NCBI GenBank assembly: GCA_963920525.1
Contig: OY986435.1
Span: forward strand, 97,510,727 to 97,574,726
Source: Dichetophora obliterata
Taxonomy: Eukaryota; Arthropoda; Insecta; Diptera; Sciomyzidae
DNA: 64,000 bases
Direction of reading: 5' to 3'
The notes beneath the pieces were generated by a model that saw only the letters and a list, made by a program, of their open reading frames with translations, was not told the DNA's origin and did not search any database. Every line of letters starts with the position of its first letter. The stretch's first letter is position 1. The position numbers and the translations under genes are program-made. Below are positions 1 to 10,690 of the stretch, piece by piece.

Positions 1-540
1 AATTTTAAAATTAAAAATGCTGGATAGGGTTGCCACCTTAATTTTTTATTTTTACGAATTCTGGGCTTGCGCGAACTAAAGGGTAAAAATGGGTCGCTGA
101 ATCCGAATCCCTTGTCAGAATTTCAAAATTATAAAATTTTTAAATAATATGGTTGCCACCTAATAATATGTAATTATAAGAGTTTTAAACATAATTTATC
201 AGTGTAAGGGGGTCTCTAATTTCGAATCTGAAGTTAGAATTTTAAAATTCAATATGGTGGATAGGGTTGCCACCTTGATTTTTTTAAATTTTACGAATTC
301 GGGTCAAACTAAAAGGTAAAAATGGGTCGCTGAATCCGGTTCCGTTGTCAGAATTTAAAAATTATAAAATTTTTAAATAATAGTGTTGCCACCTAGTAAT
401 ATGTACTTTTAAGAGTTTTAAATATCATTTATCAGTGTTAGGGGGTCGCTAATTTCGAATCTGAAGTTAAAATTTTAAAATTCAAGATGGTGGATATAGT
501 TGCCACTTTAATTTTTTTTATTTTTATGAATTATGTTAGG
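1..540 (+). repeat. 'TTGCCACC' macrorepeat, direct arm
   Basis: About two units of a ~245-bp repeat in direct orientation. Recurring landmarks are GGGTCGCTGAATCCG, TAGGGTTGCCACC, CAGTGTTAGGGGGTCGCTAA and GAATTTTAAAATTCAA. The same family runs in inverted orientation at 780-1060 and again as a large inverted array at 37495-39060. The left end lies outside the window. No coding potential. Confidence 0.85.
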
Positions 541-779
541 CAAGCAGGTTTGGTGAGCATTTTTGCTGTTGGTGTTTTACCTTAGAAAATAGTGTTTTCT
601 CTTGCAGGTAACATTATCGTTGAAAAACGAAACAGATTAGCTACAAAAATACTAGATGCTATTCTACTCCTAAATTCTATTTTTAAAAATGAAAAATACT
701 AAAAATAAAATACTATACTTATAAATATTTGTTTATGATTTCTTTTTTTTGGTTGTGACTTTGACTTGAAATATACAAA
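541..779. other. Spacer between inverted repeat arms
   Basis: AT-rich sequence separating the direct and inverted arms of the TTGCCACC repeat. No open frame or known motif was seen. Confidence 0.5.
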
Positions 780-1060
780 ATTAAAATAAATTAGGGTGGC
801 AGCCCTATACACCAGTTTGAATTTTAAAATTCTGAGTACAGATTTGAAATTAGCGACCCCCTAACACTGATAAATGATGTTTAAAACTCTTAAAAATACA
901 TATTATTAGGTGGCAACCCTATTATTTAAAAATTTTATAGTTTTGAAATTCTGACAACGGATTCGGATTCAGCGACCCATTTTTACCCTTTAGTTCGTGG
1001 CAACTCTATCCACCATTTTTAATTTTAAAATTCTGACTTCAGATTCTAAATCAGCGTACA
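780..1060 (-). repeat. 'TTGCCACC' macrorepeat, inverted arm
   Basis: Reverse complement of the unit at 1-540: GGTGGCAACCCTATT, GGATTCGGATTCAGCGACCC and CCACCATTTTTAATTTTAAA can each be matched to the direct arm. Together with the left arm it forms a foldback structure around a 240-bp spacer. Confidence 0.85.
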
Positions 1061-2094
1061 CTGTTGAAAATCTGATGCTGCTTCGACTTTCAAAAGTTTA
1101 ACAGTTGCTGTTGCTTCGACTTTCGATTTTGTTCACAGTTTCAGTCAATCAAAACAAAAACTGCTGAAACTGTCGACTGCTAAAGTGCTTCGCAGTCTAT
1201 CGGTTTTTTTTTTGCATTTGCTTTGACTGCGACTGTTTGATTTTTATAAGCATAAGTTTCAACAGCAGCTAACGAAATGAAAAATTTAAAAAGTTTTTAA
1301 ACGCTGCGTTTATCTTAGTTTCAGTGACTGTTGTTTTTGTTTGAACTTAACTGTGCGCTCGTTGTGTTAAAATAATAGCCCTAAAAGCACATTTGGCATC
1401 TGCTTACTTTTTAGTGTAACTTTAGCTAGTGTAACAACGATGTCGTCACGCTACTATTTACGATATAGCTGTATCTCAGACATGTGCAATGGGCGACGGT
1501 TGCTATCTCCTCCTAAAAAAACTTTGAACCTTTGTGTGAACACCTGCTAAGCCGCGTCAGTTTTGGTTTACCCATTTATCCGTACTGTGAGTGCAAAGTT
1601 GGACCGACTACGAAATCGTTACTTTAGCCACAGGACGTGATTTTTTTTATTTTTTTTTTTTTGTAAGTAAAAAATGTTGTTATTTTTGCTCCAAATGAAG
1701 TAATTTTGTCATAGTTTTTACTTTTTTAATGTAACATAAAAAACACGCGTTTGTGACCAAAGGAAAGTGTCCAAAATTTGTTTTTTTTTTAAATACAAAC
1801 AAACAATTATTATAAAAAAGCATGTGTTCTTAGTTTGAAATTTATTTGCAGAAAAAACGGATAGTACAAATAATATAGAGGTGTCAGTTCGACTCCGAAT
1901 GTGATTTCACTCAATTCGCGTTGAACAAGCGTCCGAAGAATAGAAGAAAAACAAAAATAAGTATGCTTGTACGTTTCTATAAGTGCGCATGAAACAACTG
2001 CTGAGGCAAGAGCATAATTATTTATGTTTTGTTATTCTATCCTACGGACGCATGTACAACCTCAGTTGAGTGTACTTCGAATTAAAACCTCTAT
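1061..2094. other. Unassigned AT-rich sequence
   Basis: No gene was seen. The stretch 1080-1210 contains repeated GCTTCGACTTTC and AAACTGTCGACTGC words that resemble the subterminal motifs of the hAT-like end near 60691, but no boundaries are visible. Confidence 0.4.
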
Positions 2095-2097
2095 ATT

Positions 2098-3190
2098 ATA
2101 CAGGGTCCGCCATCTAACTTTTTTTTCAACTAGTGCTTATTTCGTGAATGGTAACACTTAGCTCATGTCTGATTTGACAAATAATTAGTTTTATCCTTCC
2201 GCTGAGCGAATATGGTTGTGTATACGCTTGAACAACGCTGAGAAATATTGCGACATTACTTTGAAAATCATGGTTATGTTGCAGAATGTGTGCGAAAATT
2301 GCGTACGGATTTTGGAAGAAGAGAAGCCCGTCAGAAGAGAAGAGAACCGTCAGCTCCGTATGTTCGTTATCTTGTGAAAAAAGTGAAAGAAACTGGCATC
2401 CTCATCGATAAACTAAAGCGTGAAAAGCCAAAAGCAGTGCGTACACCCGAAAATATTGCTGCTGTGGCAAAAAGTGTGCGTGAAGCGCCATCAATTGAAC
2501 ATTTCGGAGACATCATTGAGACGAATTTTGCAAGACCTTGGTATGACGCCATACAAAGTCCAATTGGTTCAGGAGTTGAAGCCAACTGACCATCCAATGC
2601 GTTTTCGCTTCGCTAAGTGGGCCTGCGATCGACTTACAGAAGATGCCGATTTTGCCAATAAAATCATCTTTTCAGATGAAGCTCATTTTGATCTTGGCGG
2701 GTATGTAAACAAGCAAAATTGTCGCATTTGGGGCACAGAAAACCCGCATACATTAAAAAGCCGCTGCACCTAAAACGAGTTACTGTTTGGTGCGGATTTT
2801 GGTCCGGAGGCATAATTGGGCCATTTTTCTTCGAAAATGAGCAAGGAGTGGCCGTTACAGTTAATGGCGATCGTTATCGGGCCATGTTGAACGAATTTTT
2901 GTTCACAAAAATTTAAGAGGAGGATATTGGCAACATTTGGTTTCAACAGGACGGCGCTACGTGCCACACAGCCGAAGCTACACTCGATGTTTTGCGCCCT
3001 GTTTTTGAAGATCGACGCTTTAAAGGACAATATTCGTGAAGCCATTGGTGAAATACAGCTGCACACAATCGATAATGTGCTTAAAAATTGGACCGATCGT
3101 GTAGGCTACTGCATGGCCAGCCGAGGCAGCCATTTGAATGAAATTATTTTTCATTATTAACCGGAAGGATTGTACTTTCAAATAAAAAAA
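2098..3190 (+). mobile_element. Tc1/mariner-superfamily element, degenerate
   Basis: A transposase relic runs 2212-3160. The left flank starts TATA then CAGGGTCCGCCATCTAACTT, a plausible inverted terminal repeat next to a TA target. The matching right terminal repeat was not found after the stop codon, so the 3' end is lost or replaced. Superfamily assignment rests on the transposase motifs; I did not resolve the exact family. Confidence 0.75.
2212..3160 (+). pseudogene. Tc1/mariner transposase, broken
   Basis: A cut-and-paste transposase of the DD(E/D) type, in pieces. The N-terminal DNA-binding part begins MVVYTLEQR and meets a TGA at 2239. The frame shifts near 2520-2590, between the helix-turn-helix region and the catalytic core. 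FSDEAHFDLGG carries the first catalytic Asp and WFQQDGATCHT the second. A TAA lies at 2914 between them. Just after the second Asp (about 3012) the sequence jumps in another frame to a C-terminal segment, ALKDNIREAIGE...NEIIFHY. The stretch that should hold the third acidic residue is absent, so a deletion is inferred. The protein cannot be active. Confidence 0.85.
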
Positions 3191-3447
3191 GAAATTTGAG
3201 AAAGTATTTAGTAGTTTTTTTTATAGAATTTTCAAAAAAAAAAAGGCATTTGGCGTACCCTTTATACATATACTCTATATTAACATTTTTTTACTCGAAA
3301 AAAAGCCAATATTCAGGTTGCAAAATAATTATGGTTTTTGGAACGGAGCCAAATCTGGGTAGGCTTTTTTTAAGGCATATATATGAAGCTTTAACCCCTA
3401 CAATATTTTTCCTTAATATCAATTAGGGCCGGAAATATTAATTTTGC
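3161..3447. other. Flank of the mariner relic
   Basis: AT-rich with several A-runs; no gene or clear repeat recognised. Confidence 0.4.
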
Positions 3448-3680
3448 ACTGAAAATTTAAAAATGCTCGTTTTCGGCTACATTTCGATATATTTGCCACA
3501 AAACTGAGTGGACATTTTGGCCAAAACACTTTTGATTCCTTAAATTGGAATGTTTATCTAAAACCTTAAAAATGACCGTTTTCGGCTATTTCGATATATT
3601 TTCCGCAAAACTGAGTGGACATTTTGGCCAAAACACTTTTGTTTCCTTTAATTGAAATGTTTATCTAAAACCTTAAAAAA
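3448..3680 (+). repeat. Tandem duplication, about 107-bp unit, two copies
   Basis: Two adjacent copies share TTTCGGCTA, TTTCGATATATTT, ACTGAGTGGACATTTTGGCC and GGAATGTTTATCTAAAACCT. GACATTTTGGCC recurs at 3511 and 3618. It sits just upstream of the LINE coding region, so it could be part of the LINE 5' end (inference). Confidence 0.8.
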
Positions 3681-3738
3681 ATTTTGGCAAAAATTATTTT
3701 TGAAGAGGTTAAAAAATGGCTTTGACGGAGGGTTAAAC

Positions 3739-4020
3739 ATGGAATATTTTTCTGTACAAAAAATCGTCCCTTGCTTTTTGGACGAGCTATATAAATGTCA
3801 AAACATTATGTTCCCAATGTTTAGTTCTAGTCCATGTGAACATATGCTTCATGTATCTTGTGTCGGTATTTCCGAATCGTGCCTAGACGATTTAGTATCT
3901 GTACGGTCAGGTCTTCGCTTGTACTCTGCTTCGTGCAGGGCACTTTCCCTAGATGAACTTTATTTAAAAATAAAGCTTTTTGGAGGAAGTCTTAATACGT
4001 TAAATAACAATTTCAGATAA
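3739..4020 (+). pseudogene. LINE ORF1 fragment with PHD-like Cys/His cluster
   Basis: The frame reads MEYFSVQKIVPC and then CEHMLHVSCVGISESCLDDL and YSASCRALSLDEL. This spacing of Cys and His pairs resembles the PHD/ring-like zinc cluster in ORF1 of some insect LINEs. ORF1 binds the element's RNA. The reading frame ends in TAA at 4018; the following 600 bp show ORF1-like charged sequence with stops. Confidence 0.55.
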
Positions 4021-4614
4021 ATTGTCACATTTTTTAGAGAAATCAGCCTCACCCAGCACCAGCGTCTATAATGAAATATCAATTCCGGAAAATATCCCAC
4101 CTTCTTAGCACAGACTTTTTCTTCCGGGACTCAAACTATTTCATCAGAAAAAGACCATTCCATTTCAAAAAGAAAGGGGAAGAGCAAAAATAAGCATCGC
4201 AAAGCATCTTTAAACAAAAATACTCCAGTTTTTTTTTGTCACCTACTTATATTTCTCCTTTGACTAATAGTCCAGTTTTACCTCCTATTGAACCCAGAAA
4301 TAAATTTAATTTAAGGGCAGTGTCAAGTCAAGGAGGAAAAATTTATTTATTTCACGTCTTCAGCCTGACACAATTGTTGAAAACGTATTGACGTTTACCA
4401 AACATAACTTGTTGAGTCAAAACGAATTTTTTCATGCAAAAAAATAGGGAATAAACCTTTCCACGCTTCCTTCACTCTCACAGTTCCAGCTAGAGTTTGC
4501 ATATGTTTTAAATTCTAATTTGTGGACCAAGAATATATTCGTCTTAGAGTTTCTGCCTAAGAAAAAGTCTAGAAGGACGACACAAGCCGTCCGTCAAACT
4601 ATAAAAAAAGGAAT

Positions 4615-5207
4615 TTTTACTATCAAAATGTAAGGGGATTACGCTCCAAGACGCGACACATATTTTTAATGTCTCAAAATTTGTCTGGAGATATAATCGC
4701 ATTGAGTGAAACTTGGTTAAATGGCAACATTACTGACTTGGAATTGTTTAATAATAGTTTTGAAGTATATAGAAAGGACAGATACGCTATCAATACTTCT
4801 GCTATCGGTGGTGGTGTCTTATTAGCTGTTAGGAACTCTTTCGTTAGTTCCATTATTGATATGCCCTGCTCTTCTAATACCGAACTTATATGCACTGGGG
4901 TTGTACATTGAAGTTCTAATGTATGTTATTAATGCTTATGTTCCTCCAAAATGCAGTATGGAAATTTATGCAATCCTTGCGGATTGCACAGAATACGTGA
5001 TACATATTCTTGACGTTAGTGACGACATTTTATTGTTGGGTGATTTTAATCTGCCTGACTTGAAATGGGAATCTTCAGACGATGATACATATTTTTGTGC
5101 ATCTAATTCGAAGACGCGCGAAGAGCATATATTTGTTGATAATATATGTTCTGACTTACAACAAGTGAGTTGTATTTATAATAGTCGTGAAAGTCTTCTT
5201 GACCTGC
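4615..5207 (+). pseudogene. LINE endonuclease domain (exo-endo-phosphatase fold), broken
   Basis: The domain nicks target DNA to prime reverse transcription. Seen in order: YQNVRGLRSKT (first strand), IIALSETWLNG (catalytic Glu), YRKDR, GGGVLLAVRN, then after a frameshift near 4900, INAYVPP and ILLLGDFNLPDLKW with the Asp/Asn active-site pair. LLDLQW lies at the end, and the next 8 bp lead into the inserted hairpin element. Broken by frameshift and truncation. Confidence 0.8.
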
Positions 5208-5343
5208 AGTGGAATTCCCAAAAATTTAACGATAATAATAGTTGTCGTTATCGTTCATTGTGCGTGCCACGTTCATAGAAAATTACAGTTTTCGCTAACT
5301 AACGATATCGAAAACCATCGTTAACGCGTTTGGGAATTCCACT
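5208..5343. mobile_element. Short hairpin element (136 bp) interrupting the LINE
   Basis: Ends are AGTGGAATTCCC and GGGAATTCCACT, with further inverted pairing inside (AACGAT/ATCGTT, CGTTATCG/CGATATCG). A clear target duplication was not found. It marks the end of LINE similarity. Confidence 0.65.
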
Positions 5344-6393
5344 ACTGGTCTTAACTACGGAATGTAACGTTATTGTTAAGACAGCCCTTCATAGAGATGA
5401 GCGATCCGGTGATTTTTTAGGAACGGCGTTCTTAGTGAACGTGATTTTGAAATCGGCGTTCTTTTATATGGTGACCGTGATCACGTTATTTATAACTAAA
5501 CAAATACATATCAGGAAAGTAGTTTAGAGAGATGACCGAAACAACAGTAAAACTCATACCAAAGTGCGCATGGTATGCTTACTTAAGAGACGGAGACAAA
5601 CAATTCTCGCGCAAACAAAAAATCACTGGTTATATCAGCAAACGGCATAAGACAAAAATTAAACAAAAGCTCAATCACTGATCACGGTTTTTGAAAGCTC
5701 TTATCAAATACGATTTCGAGGTAAAAAATTTAAAACACCATTGGACTTACTTAAATATTCAGCTAAAACAACGTATTATAGAATTGTATCCATGGAAAAT
5801 CAATTTAACAAAAAGCATGACATTTCTCCGTGGGAATTCGCAGCAGGCGATAAGTTTTCGCTGCCATTTTGATATTTTTGCCTATTTCAATTCATCAATT
5901 CATCGCATTCCCATTGGTTGCAGATTTTGTATCACATGCCAACTTGATTTTGACATTTTCGGTCACCGGCTCTCCGCCCTAACACTACCTTGTCTAATTT
6001 TACCATGCTAACGAATAACAGGATTTTAATTTTGAGTTTAAGAAGAAGTATTTGATTGGTTTGTTCAGCTTTGTGTACCAAGTCGAGTTTGCAGTTAGCT
6101 GTCGTGCGGAGTTCTATTTGAATACACATACATTTTCAATTGTTCTTGAAGTGTTAATTTAACTACTTTTATTTATTAATAACTTTTGCATGTCTTTAAA
6201 AAACAACATCTTGTTATAACTTTGGAATTGCTTTGATTTTTTGTCCCTTGTTTCTTTAATAGCCATAAATTTCTTTAAGGATAATGAAACATTTACGAAT
6301 TTTTTTACTATGTCGAAACACTTTGTAGACAAACTGCATCTACAATCAGCTGGAAAAAATTCGGCGCCAGAATAAGTACACATTTCAAATATT
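5344..6393. other. Unassigned sequence
   Basis: No gene recognised; open frames here are short and lack known motifs. A short similarity between 5395-5490 and 5675-5690 (GATCACG, CGGTGATTT-like words) hints at old repeat material. Confidence 0.4.
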
Positions 6394-6769
6394 AAGGGTT
6401 CTCATCTTAGCATGTAAACATGTGAAACATTAAAACTTTCGATGAGTGATAAAGAGTAAAAAGCGTAAATGTCGACTAAATGGCAGCTGCGATTAGGGTT
6501 GCGGAATCACCTTTATTCACATTTAAATCTTTTAAAAACCCTTATTAACATAGAAAAATCAATAAAATTTGTATTTACTTCAACTACTTTGAGTATGTCA
6601 TGATGTATGTAGAGTATGTAGATTTACATGCAATTTTGCAACTAAAAAATAGGCTCGGAAATGAAGTAAACTCACGCCCATACAAAGTTTGACAGATAGT
6701 ATACGCGCATGTAAGTTCACAAGGTTTACAATGTTTACGGGTCAGTTACATGCTTAGATGAGAACCCTT
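6394..6769. mobile_element. MITE, 376 bp, TIR AAGGGTTCTCATCT
   Basis: Inverted ends AAGGGTTCTCATCTTAGCAT and its complement ATGCTTAGATGAGAACCCTT, flanked by ATT on both sides (6391-6393, 6770-6772). There is no coding capacity. A 3-bp duplication suggests a PIF/Harbinger-type (Tourist-like) MITE, though ATT is less usual than TAA/TTA. Confidence 0.8.
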
Positions 6770-6789
6770 ATTAATATTTAATGTAATAA

Positions 6790-7590
6790 AAAATATATAG
6801 GAAATTCCTTCAAAAATAAAAAAATTTCCGACCAAGAGTTTAAAAATCTTTTTCCAACTGTAAGGCCTTTTCCACACTTGGTCAACGCAATTCCAACGTT
6901 ACTTCAACGCATCAGCGAAAAAGTTGAAAAGCAATGCAACTATAAACCGAATGCTTTTAGACTTGCTTTAAAAGTCATCTAACATATAATAAATGTAATT
7001 ATATAATAACTCATGTTTTTCGACTTCTTGCACTAATTTAATATTTAACACTTGCTCATTCATACTGCAAGTTATTTCTTCTTCTTTTAAATTCTATTAA
7101 TGAAAAAAGGAACTAATTAATTAACTTATTCACCTTGATTAATATATAGCGCACATAGATTCCGGTATAAGTACACAGGCTAGCAACTTGAGTTGGAGTT
7201 GCGTTGACCAAGTGTGGGAAAAGGCCTAAGAAATCTTTTCAGTATCACTTTGATATCGAATATATCAATTCATAGTTTAAGCTGTGAAATTATAAAAGAG
7301 TATTCGTCAGAATAACAGTTTCATAGCTATAAGCCAATAGGTGACGCTAAGTACCTCACATATTTTTAGGCATATGCTGAAATTAAGAAGAAAAAAAGCA
7401 ACAACAACAATTATATGCGAACTTTAACTCCCTTTAACTTAAAAAATATAAATTTTTAAGAAATAAAAAGTCCAGTTTGCACATCTAGTGGTCTAAATCT
7501 ACCAAACCATACTAAATTTATTAAGATTGGACTTGTACTTAAAAAGCCTTACGACGGACAAAATTTGCGTTTGTGTAATATATATAAGAT
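6790..7590 (-). repeat. Interspersed repeat, copy 1 (interrupted by a MITE)
   Basis: Matches 59350-59790 in opposite orientation over several hundred bases. Shared landmarks include AAGTCCAGTTTGCACATCTA, AAATTTGCGTTTG, TATATCAATTCATAG and CCTCACATATTTTTAGGCAT. The match is broken only by the MITE at 6864-7226. Class unknown; no coding motif. Confidence 0.85.
6864..7226. mobile_element. Tourist-like MITE, 363 bp, with TAA duplication
   Basis: Ends are GGCCTTTTCCACACTTGGTC and GACCAAGTGTGGGAAAAGGC+C, about 34 bp of inverted repeat with one indel and one mismatch. TAA flanks both sides (6861-6863 and 7227-7229). The related repeat at 59736 shows the unoccupied target with a single TAA. Length, TIR and TAA duplication fit a PIF/Harbinger non-autonomous element. 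Confidence 0.92.
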
Positions 7591-9184
7591 TGCGAACTTC
7601 TGAAATACAGTGCACTTGAAACATGTAAGCAAATTGTGCAGCATAAACACCCTATATTATATGGGGTGGGGGGCCGAATTTGTGCGACATATTTAAGGAC
7701 GACTTTAATTTTTGTATAACGAATTGAGAATACGTAAGAAAAACCCAAAAAAATTTTACAGAATAAGAATGCAGAGTGACCTAGTGGAGAGGCGAAGGGC
7801 GGTCAAGATTTTGTGACGTGACATAAAGTAAAAGGGTTTTAAATAGACCAAAATCGTGTGAAAAATATTTGGAATATTTTAAATTTTTACAAAAAAAAAA
7901 AACGCAGTTCTTCCGAAACAAAAACTATTATTCTGTTGTCTTAACTGAAAAGTACGGAATGACTTAAAATCTACTTTACATTCACACCTGGTTTTTGACT
8001 CTTTAAGTAACAAGTTATTTTTCGATAAAAATTTTTAAAACAATGTAGATTAGGATAGTTCAATTGAAAACAGTTTCAATAGAAAACATTTTGTCAAATT
8101 TTCGTACAAATTTTTTTAAACGTTTTTATTTGAAGAAAGGTGGTAAATATTTTGGGAATAAGATTTTAGCTAAAAGTTTGTAATTTGGGAGACAGATACA
8201 GTATGGTGATTTTTAATGAAATGTTGACTGTAAAAAAATAATAGGATGAGTGCTTTTGAGGTGTTATTTGAGAAAGATCAACTATATATATTAGTTGAGT
8301 TTGTTTTTTTTGTTTTTTTTTTAGTTGGGACTCCCACAAGGGGAACACATTATTATTTCTTATATTTTTGTTGGGTGACATTTAGAAGGCTGGCAAATAT
8401 GAATGGGAATTCTTAAAATAATTGTTAGGCACCTTTACAGGTCACACCGGAGTGCCATGTGAAATTTTTGTGAAATTAGACCTATTTGCTGCCTTTATCA
8501 GCGAGTGCAAAAATTGTATTGAAATGAGAAAATGAGTTTATACCATTGCAAAAACTTCCTAAAGAAAAAATTATATGAGTGAGAAACAGAAATACAGAAA
8601 GTATTGCTCAACTTAGTTTATTTGAGGAGTTCAATCTTAAAGCGAAAACTATTCAAGAGGTTTGAAAAACAAATGTTTTGATCGCTATGAACATTTAACA
8701 AAAGAGCGCTCATGTTTTTTATATTCAGAAATGGGGAAATTAAGGTGAATCCTACGTCAAGGAAATAGTATTGGTCGGAAGTAGTTCTAGCAAATCCTGT
8801 GTTAAGTCAAGTAGTTGTTGCTTACAACTTATTCGATCAGTTACAGTTCTCTAGCACGGCTGTGATCGCTTAAAGTATTATCACCGTATAAATTGCAATA
8901 TGAGGTTTATTTTATATTAATAAATTTATGAAAAAATATCAAAATTAGATTGTTGAACAGAAGCTCACCCACATTGTTGAAGCCCACCCAATTTTTGTTG
9001 AGTAATTACGTTTAAAGGGCCCATTAAAGTTTTTGGGCGACACACTTTATAAATTTTATTTTTTATACATTTCGAATGTATAGCATCGTAAAAATATTCT
9101 CCGAAAGTTTTAAGGCAATTGAATAAAATATGTTGTAGTTAAAAGCACAAACTTCCGAAGAGGAGACAATGAAAAGTAAACATG
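7591..9184. other. Unassigned AT-rich sequence
   Basis: No gene, RNA gene or bounded repeat recognised. Open frames on both strands are low-complexity. Confidence 0.4.
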
Positions 9185-9530
9185 AAAAAAACAAGTTCAA
9201 AAAACTAAAACCCGACTACTAAAAAGCGCTCTCTAAAAAGTTTGAAACAAGAAGGTATTCTCACCTGAAATTGTTATGTACAAACTTTTAATTTTTTTTT
9301 TCTATTAAATAAACAACTTACACATAATATATTTTATTGCATATTATACTAATTTATAGTGATGTTTTAAAGATATACGTGGTAGTATGCCACAAGTTGT
9401 TTATTTAATAGACAAAAAATTTAATAGTTTGTACAGAACAATTTCAGATGAGAATATTTTCTTGTTTCATACATTTAAGAGCGTCATTTTTATTAGTCGC
9501 GTTTTAGTTTTATGAACTTTTTTATTTAAA
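9185..9530. mobile_element. Foldback element, arms about 135 bp
   Basis: The left arm 9185-9320 and right arm 9395-9530 are inverted copies: GTTTGAAACAAGAAG/CTTGTTTCATAC, ACCTGAAATTGTT/AACAATTTCAGAT and TATTAAATAAACAACTT/AAGTTGTTTATTTAATA. The 75-bp loop is AT-rich. Exact termini and target duplication are unclear. Confidence 0.75.
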
Positions 9531-9654
9531 TTATTTTGGGGATACAATTTTTATATAATCGAAAGTAATAACTACTAATTAATTATTTGATGATCAATTT
9601 ATAAACAAAGATATTTATAATGGCATTTAAAATTCATTTTAGTGCATGACTTTA

Positions 9655-10690
9655 TGTCCTATAGAAGGCGCCACATTCAATTAAATGTGATTTCACAAAG
9701 CCTATAATAAGCGGACTAAAAGAAAACGCTTCCAACGACACCTGATTTATCAAATTATGATATGTAGTTTAGAAGATAGGGGTTTAGTTAATTTTCTGTC
9801 CTCTAGAGGACGCTTTATTCTATTTAATGTGACATCACATAGCCTTCAACCAGCGGACGTGGAAAATGCTTTCAACGATACCTCATTTGTCAAAATATGA
9901 TAAGTATTTGAGAAGTTAGTGGCTTAGTTCACGTTCTGTCCTCTAGAGGGCACCATATTACATTCAATTTTACGTCACATAGCCTGTAACCACCGGACGA
10001 GGAAAACGCTTCCAACGATACCTCATTTATTTATTTATTTAATTTTTTATTTGTTCAATCATTTATGCTAAATGAATACAATTTCAAAACTTTAAATATA
10101 ATATTATTATCTGAATTAAAACTAGTCCCAAAAAAATAATAAGGCTACCCTTGGAAAACTATATGTTTAATATATAAAAATATTAAATCATATAAGTGGT
10201 CAGCGACAGCGACCAAAAATCAAAATTAAGACAAGGCAAAAATCCTATCATTTATCAAAATATGATAAGTAGTTTATAAATTAGTGGTTTAGTTTACTTT
10301 ATGTACTCTATAGGGCGCTATATTATATTGTATGCGACGTTACATAACCTATAACCAGCGGACCAGCGGTTTTTAACGATACCTCATTTGATAAATTCTG
10401 AAGAGTAGTTTAGAAGTTAGGGGTTTAGTTGAATTTCTGTCCTCTAGAGGCGCCATATTATATTGAATGTGACGTCATAACTCGTGGAAGATCAAAACGC
10501 TTCCAACGATACCTCATTTGTTAAATTCTGATAAGTAGTTTAGAAGTTAGAGGCTTAGTTGACTTTCTATCCTCCAGAGGGCGCCATATTACATTTAATG
10601 TGACGTCACATGGCCTTTAGCCAGCGGACGATCAAAACGCTTCGAACGATATTTCATTGGTCAAATTACGATAAGTAGTTTAGAAGTGAG
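9655..10690 (+). repeat. Tandem array, about 140-bp unit
   Basis: Six units, recognised by CTCTAGAGGGCGCCATATTA, ATGTGACGTCACATAGCC, CCAGCGGAC, AACGCTTCCAACGATACCTC and GATAAGTAGTTTAGAAGTTA. Landmarks occur near 9668, 9809, 9949, 10315, 10449 and 10581. Periods are 141, 140, 141 (after removing an insertion), 134 and 132. No coding potential; it looks like a small satellite cluster. Confidence 0.9.
10031..10247 (-). mobile_element. Retroposon (SINE-like or LINE 3' tail), 217 bp, inside the tandem array
   Basis: It is flanked by an 8-bp direct repeat TCATTTAT (10023-10030 and 10248-10255). Sister units of the array carry the motif once and uninterrupted. Read on the minus strand the insert ends in an A/T-rich tail (AAATAAATAA), the signature of retroposition. 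No RT motif or clear tRNA-like promoter was seen. Confidence 0.75.

Larger units (their letters stand above)
3650..5207 (+). mobile_element. Non-LTR retrotransposon (LINE), 5' part only
   Basis: An ORF1-like zinc-finger segment (3740-4018) is followed by an endonuclease segment (4610-5207). There is no reverse transcriptase: coding similarity stops exactly where a hairpin element begins (5208). Frames are broken several times between the two parts, so this is a dead copy. Clade was not resolved. Confidence 0.75.

Noticed and set aside
5691..6011. 106-codon plus-strand frame
   Set aside because: No motif, no splice logic, composition like non-coding DNA.
8430..8520. Possible tRNA gene from a TTACAGGTCACACC stretch
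   Set aside because: No cloverleaf with acceptor and anticodon stems could be drawn.
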